From NCBI RefSeq assembly GCF_049650445.1, contig NZ_JBASAD010000037.1:83330-147329 (forward strand): DNA of 64,000 bases. The letters run 5' to 3'. Below are positions 45,399 to 55,194 of this stretch, piece after piece (position 1 is the stretch's first letter; each line of letters opens with the position of its first letter). The notes beneath the pieces are model-generated. The model was given only the letters and a program-made list of their open reading frames with translations, was not told the DNA's origin and ran no database searches. Both the position numbers and the translations under genes were made by a program. The DNA is from Castellaniella sp049650445. Its GTDB lineage: Bacteria; Pseudomonadota; Gammaproteobacteria; Burkholderiales; Burkholderiaceae_B.

Positions 45399-47009
45399 TC
45401 AGGCGGACGGGTGCAGTTTGAAGCGCTGCAGCTTGCCGGTCTGGGTGCGAGGCAAGGCGTCCACGAACTCGACCGCGCGCGGGTATTTGTAAGGCGCAAC
45501 CGTCGACTTGACGAAATCCTGCAAGGTCTTGACCGTCGCCTCGCCCCGCGCCTGGCCGGGCCGCAGGACCACAAAGGCCTTGACGATCTGACCGCGCTGC
45601 TCGTCGGGCACGCCGATCACGGCGCACTCCGCCACGGCGGGATGCAGCATCAGCGCCTCCTCGACCTCGGGCGCAGCGATGTTGTAGCCCGACGAGACGA
45701 TCATGTCGTCCGTACGCGCCTGATAGAAGAAATAGCCGTCGGCATCCATCAGATAGGCGTCGCCCGTCAGATTCCAGCCATCCCGCACATAGGCTTTCTG
45801 ACGCGGATCGGCCAGGTAGCGGCACCCCGTGGGGCCTTGCACCGCCAGCTTGCCGATGGTGCCGGGAGGCACTTCCCGTCCTTCGTCGTCCACCACCTTG
45901 GCGCGGTAGCCGGGCACCGGCTTGCCGGTGGCGCCGGGACGGGCCTGGCTTTCATCGTGCGAGATGAAGATGTGCAACATCTCGGTCGCACCGATCCCGT
46001 CGATCAGTTCGATGCCCGTGGCTTCTTTCCACAGCGCGCGCGTCGCGGCCGGCAAGGCCTCGCCCGCCGACACGCACTTGCGCAGGGGCGTCCGACGCAA
46101 TTCGGCGCCATGCGCCGCCAGCGCCCGGTAGGACGTGGGCGCGGTGAACACCACCGTGGCGCCAAATTCGCGGATGCCTTCGAGCAGCAGCGGCGGACCG
46201 GCCTTTTCCAGCAGGACGGCGGTGGCGCCCACGCGCAGGGGAAACAGCAGCAGCCCCCCCAGACCGAACGTGAAGGCCAGCGGCGGGCTGCCGATGAACA
46301 CGTCGTCGGCCGTGGGCCGCAGCACGTACTTGGGCCAGCAGTCACAGATCGCCATCACGTCGCGGTGGAAATGGATGGTGGCCTTGGGCACGCCCGTGGT
46401 CCCGGACGTAAAGCCCAGGATGCAGGTATCGTCGGCGGCCGTCTCGACGTTCTGGAAATCGGCCGGCATCCGTGCCATGACGGCCTCCAGGCCGCCCGGC
46501 CCGTCGTCATGGAAGAACCGCAGTTGCCGCAATCCCGGCTGATTCTGCGCTGCGAGGTTCATTTCCTCGGCCAGCGTGGCATCGCACAAGGCGTGGGTGA
46601 CCTGTCCGATTTCCAGGATGGCGTTCAATTCCTTGGCGCGCAGCAGCGGCATCGTCGCCACGGCGATGCCGCCCGCCTTCATGACGGCGAACCAGCAGGC
46701 CGCCAGCATGGGATTGTTGGGCGCGCGCAGCAGTACGCGATTGCCCGGCACCAGGCCCATGTCCTGCACCAGCACGTGGGCGATGCGATTGGCCTGCTCC
46801 TGCAGATCGGCGTACGTCCAGGACACGCCCGACGCGCGAATGCAGATCCGGTCACCCCGCCCTTCGGCGACGTGGCGGTCGAGCAGTTCGGTGGCGCAAT
46901 TCAGGCGCTCGGGAAACTGCAGTTCGGGCAGATCGAACAGGAATTCGGGCTGTTGTTCCGGCGGCGGCAGATGGTCGCGGGCGAAAGTATCGATGTGGGC
47001 GCTATACAC
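45399..47009 (-). CDS. abmG: 2-aminobenzoate-CoA ligase
   Basis: A 536-residue ANL ligase of the benzoate/2-aminobenzoate-CoA ligase group: GFTSGTTGVPKATIHFHRD, IGATEMLHIFIS, and C-terminal PRTQTGKLQRFKL with the catalytic Lys. The N-terminus VYSAHIDTFARDHLPPPE (GTG start at 47009) matches aminobenzoate ligases. It activates anthranilate to 2-aminobenzoyl-CoA, the substrate of the monooxygenase/reductase at 23615. It has its own promoter, so free anthranilate can enter independently of the indole branch. Confidence 0.88.
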   Translation of the reverse strand: MYSAHIDTFARDHLPPPEQQPEFLFDLPELQFPERLNCATELLDRHVAEGRGDRICIRASGVSWTYADLQEQANRIAHVLVQDMGLVPGNRVLLRAPNNPMLAACWFAVMKAGGIAVATMPLLRAKELNAILEIGQVTHALCDATLAEEMNLAAQNQPGLRQLRFFHDDGPGGLEAVMARMPADFQNVETAADDTCILGFTSGTTGVPKATIHFHRDVMAICDCWPKYVLRPTADDVFIGSPPLAFTFGLGGLLLFPLRVGATAVLLEKAGPPLLLEGIREFGATVVFTAPTSYRALAAHGAELRRTPLRKCVSAGEALPAATRALWKEATGIELIDGIGATEMLHIFISHDESQARPGATGKPVPGYRAKVVDDEGREVPPGTIGKLAVQGPTGCRYLADPRQKAYVRDGWNLTGDAYLMDADGYFFYQARTDDMIVSSGYNIAAPEVEEALMLHPAVAECAVIGVPDEQRGQIVKAFVVLRPGQARGEATVKTLQDFVKSTVAPYKYPRAVEFVDALPRTQTGKLQRFKLHPSA

Positions 47010-47100
47010 GATGGATTGTCTCCCCGGCGTGATGGCCGCCGGGCGGGTTCGCGGAAACAAGTCACGAGCACACTCGACGGGCGTTAATTTAGTTGTTATT

Positions 47101-47129
47101 AATTTATATATGAAATAAATGGCTGTCAA
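47101..47129 (-). promoter_or_regulatory. Promoter of the 2-aminobenzoate-CoA ligase operon
   Basis: TTGACA (47129-47124), 17-bp spacer, TAAATT (47106-47101) on the minus strand, about 90 bp before the ligase start. Downstream of the -10 the minus strand reads AACAACTAAATTAA, a motif shared with the intergenic region before iacA. Confidence 0.75.
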
Positions 47130-47181
47130 TGCGGGATGACCACATGCCCCCTGCTTGCGGCACGCGGTCACCCGGCCGGGC

Positions 47182-48348
47182 TCACCCCTGCAAAGGCTTC
47201 AACAGCTCCCGGGCAATGATGAGCTGCTGCACTTCGGTGGCCCCTTCGTAGATCCTCAGCGCCCGGACGTCCCGGTACAGACGCTCGACCGGCTGTTCGC
47301 TGACGACGCCCAGGCCGCCGAACATCTGTACGGCCGCATCGATGACCTGCTGAGCGTTCTCGGTGGCCGTCATTTTGGCCATGGCGGCCTCGCGCGTCAC
47401 CGTCCGCCCCTGGTCCCGCAGCCAGGCGGCCCGGTACGTGAGCAGGGCCGCGCTGTCGATCGCCGTCGCCATCTGGGCGAGCTTGGACTGGGTCAACTGG
47501 AAGTCCGCCAGCACGCCATTGAACATGCGCCGGGTCACGGCACGCTGCAAGGCTTCGTCCAGGGCACGACGGGCAAAACCCAGCGCCGCGGCGGCCACGG
47601 AGGTCCGGAACACGTCCAGGGTCCGCATGGCGACCTTGAAGCCCTCGCCCGGCGCACCCAGACGCCGGCTCGCCGGAATGCGGCATTGATCGAAGCGCAG
47701 GCGGGCCAGCGGGTGCGGTGCGATGACCTCGATGCGCTCGGCGATTTCAAAACCCGGCGTCCCGGCATCCACGATGAAGGCCGAAAGACCACGCGAACCC
47801 GGCGCCTCGCCCGTGCGCGCGAAGACGACGTAGAAATCGGCGATGCCGCCGTTGGAAATCCAGGTTTTCTCGCCATCGAGGATGTAATCATCCCCGTCCG
47901 CACGGGCTGCGCAGCTCATGGCAGCCACGTCGGAACCCGCATCGGGTTCCGACAGGGCGAAAGCGGCGATCGCCTGCCCGGCGGCCACGCGCGGCAGATA
48001 GTCCTGGCGCTGGGCCTCGGTACCGTGCAGGGAAATCGCCCCGGAACCCAGGCCCTGCATGGCGAAGGCAAAATCGGCCAGGCCCGAATGACGGGCCAGC
48101 GTTTCGCGGATCAGACAGACGGCACGCGTATCGATCGCCGATCCGGAGCCGCCGTGCGCGGTCCCGGCAACCGCATGGCGCAGCCACCCGCCCGCACCCA
48201 GTGTACGCACCAGGGCCTTGCACGCCTCATCGACGTCCCGACCATGCTCCTGAGACACGTTCGCCGTCGCCCACGCATCCAGCGCGACCGCCAGTTCGCG
48301 GTGACGATCCTCGAAGAACGGCCACTCCAGGTACGCGGTATCCGCCAT
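47182..48348 (-). CDS. Acyl-CoA dehydrogenase
   Basis: A 388-residue true acyl-CoA dehydrogenase: FALSEPDAGSD, TWISNGG, and the C-terminal IYEGATEVQQL with the catalytic Glu, FGGLGV before it. It oxidises an acyl-CoA at alpha-beta with electrons passed to ETF. In this operon it probably acts on a reduced or ring-opened intermediate of the 2-aminobenzoyl-CoA route. The start ATG at 48348 directly follows the hydratase stop. Confidence 0.93.
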   Translation of the reverse strand: MADTAYLEWPFFEDRHRELAVALDAWATANVSQEHGRDVDEACKALVRTLGAGGWLRHAVAGTAHGGSGSAIDTRAVCLIRETLARHSGLADFAFAMQGLGSGAISLHGTEAQRQDYLPRVAAGQAIAAFALSEPDAGSDVAAMSCAARADGDDYILDGEKTWISNGGIADFYVVFARTGEAPGSRGLSAFIVDAGTPGFEIAERIEVIAPHPLARLRFDQCRIPASRRLGAPGEGFKVAMRTLDVFRTSVAAAALGFARRALDEALQRAVTRRMFNGVLADFQLTQSKLAQMATAIDSAALLTYRAAWLRDQGRTVTREAAMAKMTATENAQQVIDAAVQMFGGLGVVSEQPVERLYRDVRALRIYEGATEVQQLIIARELLKPLQG

Positions 48349-48349
48349 G

Positions 48350-49204
48350 TCAGTTCCCCTCGAAACGCGGCTTCTGTTTGTCGACGAAGGCATGATAGGC
48401 CCGCGAGAAATCCTGGGTCATCATGCAGATCGCCTGCGCCTGGGCCTCGGCCTCGATGGCCTGCTCGATCGTCATGGCCCATTCCTGGTGCAACATGGTC
48501 TTGGTGATGCCATTGGCGAAACTCGGCCCCTGGCACAATTGCGCCGCCAGCGCCTGCGCCTCGGACAGCAGTTCCTCCGGCGCGCAGAGACGGTTGAAAT
48601 AGCCCCAGCGCTCGCCTTCGGTGCCACCCAGGCTGCGGCCCGTATACAGCAATTCGCTGGCTCGGCCCTGCCCGATCAGGCGCGGCAGGATGGCGCAAGC
48701 CCCCATATCGCATCCCGCCAGGCCGACGCGGTTGAACAGGAATGCGGTCTTGCTGCGCTCGGTGCCCAGCCGCAGGTCGGACGCCATGGCCATGATGGCG
48801 CCCGCGCCGGCGCACACGCCGTCGACCGCCGCCACGATCGGTTGCGGGCAGGCCCGCATGGTCTTGACCAGTTCACCGGTCATGCGCGTGAACATCAGCA
48901 GTTCCGGTGCCTTGAGCCGGATCAGCGGGCCGATGATTTCATGCACGTCCCCGCCGGAACAGAAATTACCGCCCGCACCCGTCACCACGACCGCCTTGAC
49001 GTCGTCCGCCCATTTGAGGCGATGGAACAGGTCCCGCAACTCGGCATAGCTTTCGAAGGTCAGCGGATTCTTGCGCTCGGGCCGGTTCAGGGTGATGGTC
49101 GCCACGCCCTCGTGGACCGCCCATAGAAAATGCTCCGGCTGTTCCGCCGCCATGGGCCGGCGGTTGCCCGCCAACAATCCCGGGTCGATCCGATCTTCAG
49201 TCAT
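48350..49204 (-). CDS. Enoyl-CoA hydratase/crotonase-family protein lacking both catalytic Glu
   Basis: A 284-residue crotonase-fold protein. The oxyanion-hole segment NFCSGGDVHEI and DGVCAGAGAIMAMASDLRLG are present, but the two acid residues of true hydratases are missing: CAGAGAIM replaces GGGCELA and FLFNRVGLAGCDMG replaces GQPEILLG. It may use the Asp in GCDMG, as hydrolase-type crotonases do, for example for C-C cleavage of a cyclic 3-oxoacyl-CoA. Start ATG at 49204 with AGGAG upstream; it overlaps the MarR gene by 8 bp. Confidence 0.9.
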   Translation of the reverse strand: MTEDRIDPGLLAGNRRPMAAEQPEHFLWAVHEGVATITLNRPERKNPLTFESYAELRDLFHRLKWADDVKAVVVTGAGGNFCSGGDVHEIIGPLIRLKAPELLMFTRMTGELVKTMRACPQPIVAAVDGVCAGAGAIMAMASDLRLGTERSKTAFLFNRVGLAGCDMGACAILPRLIGQGRASELLYTGRSLGGTEGERWGYFNRLCAPEELLSEAQALAAQLCQGPSFANGITKTMLHQEWAMTIEQAIEAEAQAQAICMMTQDFSRAYHAFVDKQKPRFEGN

Positions 49205-49778
49205 GCGTTTTTCTCCTGGAAGTTGCGCGCCCTGCTTTGTGGGCACTTGCCTCGATTTCTTCCTGGCGCTGCGCGAGCCGTACGCGCAGATGCCCCAGAT
49301 GCTCGTACAGGGCTTCCTTGTTCTCCAAGGGCAGATCCCTGAACATGTCAGTCAGCCATTGTTCGTGCTCGGCCGCCATGCGGGCGAATTCCGCCCGGCC
49401 TTTTTCGCTCAGCAGCACCCGCCAGGAACGCCGGTCCTCCGGATCCTCGATCCGCTTCACCATGCCGTCCTTGACCAGTTGATCCGTCAACCCTGTGACA
49501 TTGCCTCCGGTCACCATCAGGTGGCGGGACAGCACGCTCATGCGCAGGCCGTCCGGGTGGCGATCGAGCTGAGCCAGGTAGTCGAAACGCGGCAGGGAGG
49601 TGGCAAAACGCACCCGCAGCAACAGACGGATCTGCCGCTCGATCTGGGCCGAGCAGGCCAGCAGGCGCAACCACATCCGTACGTCCAGATGGTCGTCCAT
49701 CTGCGCGCGCGCTTCCAGCCCGATATGTTCCTCGCCCAACGATTCGACGAGACGGAAATTCTTAGCCAGTTTGACCAT
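49197..49778 (-). CDS. MarR-family regulator 3
   Basis: A 193-residue MarR protein with a longer N-terminal helix (residues 1-50) than its two neighbours, and HTH MSVLSRHLMVTGGNVTGLTDQLVKDG with wing DPEDRRSWRVLLSEKG. It lies inside the SDR-marR-hydratase-dehydrogenase operon, so it is probably autoregulated. MarR genes also occur in described 2-aminobenzoate-CoA clusters. Confidence 0.92.
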   Translation of the reverse strand: MVKLAKNFRLVESLGEEHIGLEARAQMDDHLDVRMWLRLLACSAQIERQIRLLLRVRFATSLPRFDYLAQLDRHPDGLRMSVLSRHLMVTGGNVTGLTDQLVKDGMVKRIEDPEDRRSWRVLLSEKGRAEFARMAAEHEQWLTDMFRDLPLENKEALYEHLGHLRVRLAQRQEEIEASAHKAGRATSRRKTHD

Positions 49779-49807
49779 CGCGATGGCTTCCTTTCAGATG
49801 TTCAGAC

Positions 49808-50578
49808 TCACATGACCTCGCCGCCGCTGACCGAAACCGACTGACCGGTCACGGCCCCCGCGCCCGGCCCGCACAGCCAGGCGACGGCATCCGCCACTTC
49901 GTCCGGATCGACCAGCCGCCCCTGCGGATTGGCCTTGGTGAACTCGTCGCGCGCGGACTGCGCGCTGCGGCCAGTCTTGGCCACGACCCGTTCGACGCTG
50001 CTGCGCACGATGTCGGTATCGGTGTAGCCCGGACAAACGGCGTTGACCGTCACGCCCTTGGCAGCCAGTTCCAGCGCCAGCGACCGGGTCAGTCCGATCA
50101 CGCCGTGCTTGGCCGCGCAATAAGCCGACACGTAAGCGTAGCCTTTCTGGCCCGCCGTGCTGGCGACGTTGACGATCCGGCCCCAGCCGGCGGCCAGCAT
50201 GTCGGGCAGCACTGCCTGGGTGCACACCATCGTCCCCGTCAGGTTGACATGCAGCATGCGCTGCCACAGGTCGGTGTCCATTTTCAGGAAAGGGGCGCTT
50301 TCCGCCTGGCCAGCGTTGTTGACCAGCATATCGACGGGCCCGAAACGGGCGCGAGCCTCGGCCAGCGCGGCAGCCACCTGATCGGCGGCGGCGACGTCGG
50401 CCGCCACCGCATGCAAGTGCCCGGGGTCTTGCGCCGCCAGTGCCTGGGCGGCTGACAGCCCCCGACCCAGGATCGTCACATGGTGCCCCTCGGCCACCAG
50501 ACGCCGGACGATGGCCGCCCCGATCCCCCGGCTACCGCCCGTGACCAGAGCATGACGAGGTACCTGCCCGCCGCTCAC
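49808..50578 (-). CDS. SDR-family oxidoreductase
   Basis: A 256-residue classical SDR: TGGSRGIG, NNAG, VNVASTAGQKGYAYVSAYCAAKHG with Ser-Tyr-Lys, and AVCPGYTDTDIV. All catalytic residues are intact. GTG at 50578 is the start. First gene of the operon; it likely reduces or oxidises a hydroxyacyl-CoA or ring ketone of the pathway. No ligand can be fixed from sequence. Confidence 0.9.
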   Translation of the reverse strand: MSGGQVPRHALVTGGSRGIGAAIVRRLVAEGHHVTILGRGLSAAQALAAQDPGHLHAVAADVAAADQVAAALAEARARFGPVDMLVNNAGQAESAPFLKMDTDLWQRMLHVNLTGTMVCTQAVLPDMLAAGWGRIVNVASTAGQKGYAYVSAYCAAKHGVIGLTRSLALELAAKGVTVNAVCPGYTDTDIVRSSVERVVAKTGRSAQSARDEFTKANPQGRLVDPDEVADAVAWLCGPGAGAVTGQSVSVSGGEVM

Positions 50579-50722
50579 GATCGGCCTCCGGCCAGAACGG
50601 TCGTCCGCTGCGAGCCGGCGAGGCCGCCGATCGGGATGATCTTCATCTCACGCTTCCTCCTGGGCCACACAGGCGCATCCGATCTGATGGCCGCTTATGG
50701 CTTATTTAGTTTATTTATTATT

Positions 50723-50751
50723 AATTTATAAATGAATTAGTTGCCTGTCAA
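50723..50751 (-). promoter_or_regulatory. Promoter of the SDR-marR-hydratase-dehydrogenase operon
   Basis: TTGACA (50751-50746), 17-bp spacer, TAAATT (50728-50723) on the minus strand, about 145 bp before the SDR start. The spacer begins GGCA, as at the abmA promoter. Confidence 0.75.
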
Positions 50752-50757
50752 GACATA

Positions 50758-50771
50758 TATGAATATTCATA
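50758..50771. promoter_or_regulatory. 14-bp palindrome upstream of the SDR operon promoter
   Basis: TATGAATATTCATA is a perfect palindrome 6 bp upstream of the -35 box. It shares TGAATA/TATTCA half-sites with the palindrome inside the iorA promoter (44223-44234), so the same MarR protein may bind both. Confidence 0.55.
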
Positions 50772-50823
50772 GACCGGCGCGGTCACGGCAAACGCCGCTC
50801 GCGCGCCGGCCGAGGCGGCCGCT

Positions 50824-52278
50824 TCAGCGTGCCGCCAGCCATTCGACGAGCGCATCATCGAATGGTCGTACCGCAGCCGCGCCCGAATGATTGACCAGGC
50901 TGACCAGGATGTAGCGCTTGCCGCTGGCACCGCGCACATAGCCGGCCAGCGCGCGCGAATCGCGCAAGGTGCCGGTCTTCAGGTGCGCCTGGCCACGCGT
51001 GTCTTCGGAGCGCAGGCGGCGGCGCACCGTGCCGTCCACCCCCGAAATCGCCAGCGAGGACACGAATTCCGGCATCAGGGGCGAGCGCCAGGCCACGTCC
51101 AGCATCTGCGCCAGACCACGCGCCGTGACACGGCCCTGGCGCGACAGGCCCGAGCCATTGTCCAGCGTCCAGCCCGTCGTGTCCACGCCCTGGTTCTTCA
51201 GGACCTGCCGGACCGCCTGGCCGCCGCTTTCCGGGGTGGCGCCCGAGCCGTTCAGTTCCGCGCCCAGGGTCAGCAAGGTCATGCGGGCCATGACATTGTT
51301 GCTGTGCTTGTTGATCTGGCGGATCACGTCGGCCAGGGAAGGCGAGTCGTGCCAGGCCAGCGCCGTGGCCTTCGCGGGCACGCGGCCGTCGCGCACGCCG
51401 CGCGACAACGTGCCGCCCAGCTCGCGCCAGAGCAGGCGGAACAGGGCCTCGAAATGGTCGCCCTGGTTTCCGGCCAGCCGGTACACGCTGAACTCGCCGC
51501 AAGAGCCGACGGCCTTGCCGGACACACGGATGACGGACTGCGGGCCTTCGGGCCGCACGTCGGCCGCCACGATGGGCGAGCCCTTGCACACGCCGTCCAG
51601 CCATTCGAGCCGGCCGTCGACACGCACGTCACGGGTCGGCGGATCAAGGACGGGAATCCACTGGCGCGCCTTGGCGTCGGGCAGGAACACCAGCCGGGTC
51701 GCACCGAAATTGACCATCATCGCGTCGGGGCTGGCGTTGTAGGGACGGTCCGGCGCATCGTCGAAGCTGCCCGGGTCGATGGCCACCTGACCGAACAGGC
51801 CACGATCCACCACGACCTCGGACAGGTTTTTCACGCCCCGCAGGCGCAGTTCGCGCAGCATGTTCCAGAGGTCTTCCTGGCGGAACCAGGGATCACCGGC
51901 CGCCTGGACGTACAGCGGTCCCTGCAGAGTGCCCTGGTCGTCGACGCGGGCGCCCGGGTCGGACAGAAAACGGGTGCGCCAGGTGTAATCCGGCCCCAAG
52001 GCAGACAGCGCGGTCCAGGTGGTCACCGTCTTCATCACCGAAGCCGGATTGCGCGGCTCGTCGGCCTGGATACGGACGAGCACCGGGCCGCCGGCCTCGC
52101 GGACCTCCAGCGACAGGGAGGACAGCGGCAGTTTCGTGGCCGTCCAGGCCTTTTGCAATTCCGGAGGCAATGCCTGGGCGCCTGCGCCCAGCGACATCCC
52201 CGCGAACAGGCATGACGCCAGCCCCGCGCCCAGGCGCCGTTGCCATGACCTCCACCTCATCCATCCCGCCAGCCGCAT
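50824..52278 (-). CDS. dacB: D-alanyl-D-alanine carboxypeptidase/endopeptidase (PBP4, peptidase S13)
   Basis: A 484-residue periplasmic penicillin-binding protein. A signal peptide covers the first 35 residues (LASCLFAGMSLGAGAQA). Catalytic motifs are SVMK (Ser acylation site), SNN and KTGTL. It trims peptidoglycan peptides. The ATG at 52278 (MRLAGWMRWRSW) was chosen; 52260 is an alternative, and a much longer open frame upstream overlaps queA and is spurious. It marks the return to housekeeping genes after the catabolic block. Confidence 0.93.
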   Translation of the reverse strand: MRLAGWMRWRSWQRRLGAGLASCLFAGMSLGAGAQALPPELQKAWTATKLPLSSLSLEVREAGGPVLVRIQADEPRNPASVMKTVTTWTALSALGPDYTWRTRFLSDPGARVDDQGTLQGPLYVQAAGDPWFRQEDLWNMLRELRLRGVKNLSEVVVDRGLFGQVAIDPGSFDDAPDRPYNASPDAMMVNFGATRLVFLPDAKARQWIPVLDPPTRDVRVDGRLEWLDGVCKGSPIVAADVRPEGPQSVIRVSGKAVGSCGEFSVYRLAGNQGDHFEALFRLLWRELGGTLSRGVRDGRVPAKATALAWHDSPSLADVIRQINKHSNNVMARMTLLTLGAELNGSGATPESGGQAVRQVLKNQGVDTTGWTLDNGSGLSRQGRVTARGLAQMLDVAWRSPLMPEFVSSLAISGVDGTVRRRLRSEDTRGQAHLKTGTLRDSRALAGYVRGASGKRYILVSLVNHSGAAAVRPFDDALVEWLAAR

Positions 52279-52452
52279 GCCATCACCCGATTCAAACCGG
52301 AAAAAAACACAGCATAATCCAAAGCAGACAGCCCGGATGCGGCCAGATGCAACGACCGGCCCTTCTCCGCAGCGCGCCGGGCGCATCGGACTAAAATACC
52401 CCGCTCCCACCGTTTTTTTCCCCGAACGCCCTCGTCGGCATTCGGACTGCCC

Positions 52453-53511
52453 GTGACCGACTCTCTCGATATTGCCCAGTTCGACTACGAACTGCCCCCC
52501 GAACTGATCGCCCAGCATCCCGCTGCGCGGCGCGACGCCAGCCGGCTGCTGCATCTGGATGGTGCCGGCGGCCTGCACGACCGGCAGTTCACCGACCTGC
52601 CCAGCCTGTTGCGCGCCGGCGACCTGCTGGTCTTCAACGACACCCGCGTCATCAAGGCCCGGTTGCGCGGTCGCAAGGACAGCGGCGGCCAGGTCGAAGT
52701 CCTGGTGGAACGCATCACCGAACCCCGGCGTGCCCTGGCGCACGTGCGCGCCAGCAAGTCGCCCCGTCCCGGCACGCGGCTGATCCTGGCCGACGGGACC
52801 CTCCAGGCCGAAGTCCTGGGTCGCCAGGACGAACTGTTCGAACTGGCCTTTCCGACCCCGGTGCTGGAGCTGCTGGAGCGCCACGGCAGCGTGCCCCTGC
52901 CGCCGTACATCACGCACGGCGCCGACGGCGAGGACGAGGCGCGCTACCAGACCGTCTACGCCGACAAGCCCGGCGCCGTGGCTGCGCCGACCGCCGGCCT
53001 GCACTTCGACCAGGCCATGCTCGACCGCCTGGAGGCCATGGGCGTGGAACGGGCCTTCGTCACGCTGCACGTGGGCGCGGGCACTTTCCAGCCGGTGCGC
53101 GTTGCACGCATCAGCGAGCACGTCATGCACGCGGAACGCTACGCCGTCCCGGCCGAAACCCTGCGCCGCATCCGCGAAACCCGCGCGCGCGGCGGACGCG
53201 TGATCGCCGTAGGCACGACCAGCGTGCGCTCTCTGGAGGCCGCCGCCCGTGACGGCGACGGCGAGCACGCCTGCGAAGGCGACACCCGGATCTTCATCAC
53301 GCCCGGCTACCGCTTTGCCAACGTCGATGCCCTGATCACCAATTTTCACCTGCCGCAATCGACGCTGCTGATGCTGGTGTCCGCGCTGGCGGGCATGGAC
53401 CCGATCCGCCGCGCCTACGCTCATGCCGTGCAATCGCGCTACCGCTTCTTCAGCTACGGCGACGCCATGTTCATCGAGGCCGCCCAGGGCCTCGCCGCCC
53501 TCCAGCCCTGA
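52453..53511 (+). CDS. queA: S-adenosylmethionine:tRNA ribosyltransferase-isomerase
   Basis: A 352-residue enzyme of queuosine synthesis that transfers the ribosyl part of SAM to preQ1-tRNA. It has the family motifs FNDTRVIKARL, VAAPTAGLHFD, VTLHVGAGTFQPVR and GTTSVRSLEAAAR. The start is GTG at 52453. It lies 21 bp before tgt. A TAAAAT-like -10 near 52390 could serve as its promoter. Confidence 0.96.
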   Translation: MTDSLDIAQFDYELPPELIAQHPAARRDASRLLHLDGAGGLHDRQFTDLPSLLRAGDLLVFNDTRVIKARLRGRKDSGGQVEVLVERITEPRRALAHVRASKSPRPGTRLILADGTLQAEVLGRQDELFELAFPTPVLELLERHGSVPLPPYITHGADGEDEARYQTVYADKPGAVAAPTAGLHFDQAMLDRLEAMGVERAFVTLHVGAGTFQPVRVARISEHVMHAERYAVPAETLRRIRETRARGGRVIAVGTTSVRSLEAAARDGDGEHACEGDTRIFITPGYRFANVDALITNFHLPQSTLLMLVSALAGMDPIRRAYAHAVQSRYRFFSYGDAMFIEAAQGLAALQP

Positions 53512-53532
53512 TCGACAGACCCAGAAGACCTC

Positions 53533-54669
<1,137 letters not shown>

Positions 54670-54788
54670 AGACGGAAACGCGACCAAGGCCATATCCCGC
54701 TACAATCAAGAGTTAATTTCGTTCACGAGCCAGCTATCGGCCGGCTCGTACCCATCCATCGACCCCCATAGCCCTCGCAGGAGCCTCC

Positions 54789-55130
54789 ATGTCCCTCGTC
54801 GACACCCTGACCCTGATCCCGGCCCAAGCCGCCGGCGAAGCGAACCCGCTGATGAGCATGCTGCCCATCATCCTGATGTTCGTCATCCTGTACTTCCTGA
54901 TGATCCGTCCGCAAATGAAGCGCCAGAAGGATCACAAGAAGATGGTCGAGGCCCTGGCCAAGGGCGACGAAGTCATTCTGTCGGGCGGCATGCTGGGCAA
55001 GATCAGCAAGGTCAGCGACAACTACCTGACCATCGAAATCTCCCAGGCAGGCGACAAGGCCGTGGAAACCCTCGTGCAACGCAGCGCCGTCACCACCGTG
55101 CTGCCCAAGGGCACGATCAAGTCGCTCTGA
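54789..55130 (+). CDS. yajC: Preprotein translocase subunit YajC
   Basis: A 113-residue single-pass inner-membrane protein. The transmembrane helix is IILMFVILYFLMIRPQMKRQK, followed by the conserved LAKGDEVILSGGMLGKI. It associates with SecDF-YidC in protein export. The ATG has AGGAG about five nt upstream. First of yajC-secD-secF. Confidence 0.95.
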   Translation: MSLVDTLTLIPAQAAGEANPLMSMLPIILMFVILYFLMIRPQMKRQKDHKKMVEALAKGDEVILSGGMLGKISKVSDNYLTIEISQAGDKAVETLVQRSAVTTVLPKGTIKSL

Positions 55131-55194
55131 TCCGCCCGGCGGGCGCCGACGTCCGGCGCCCCGTCCCATTCAGACTTGCCTCACCTGATCGACC

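Noticed and set aside
52279..53433. N-terminal extension of dacB by about 380 residues
   Set aside because: The extension is antisense to queA; the signal peptide begins at 52278.
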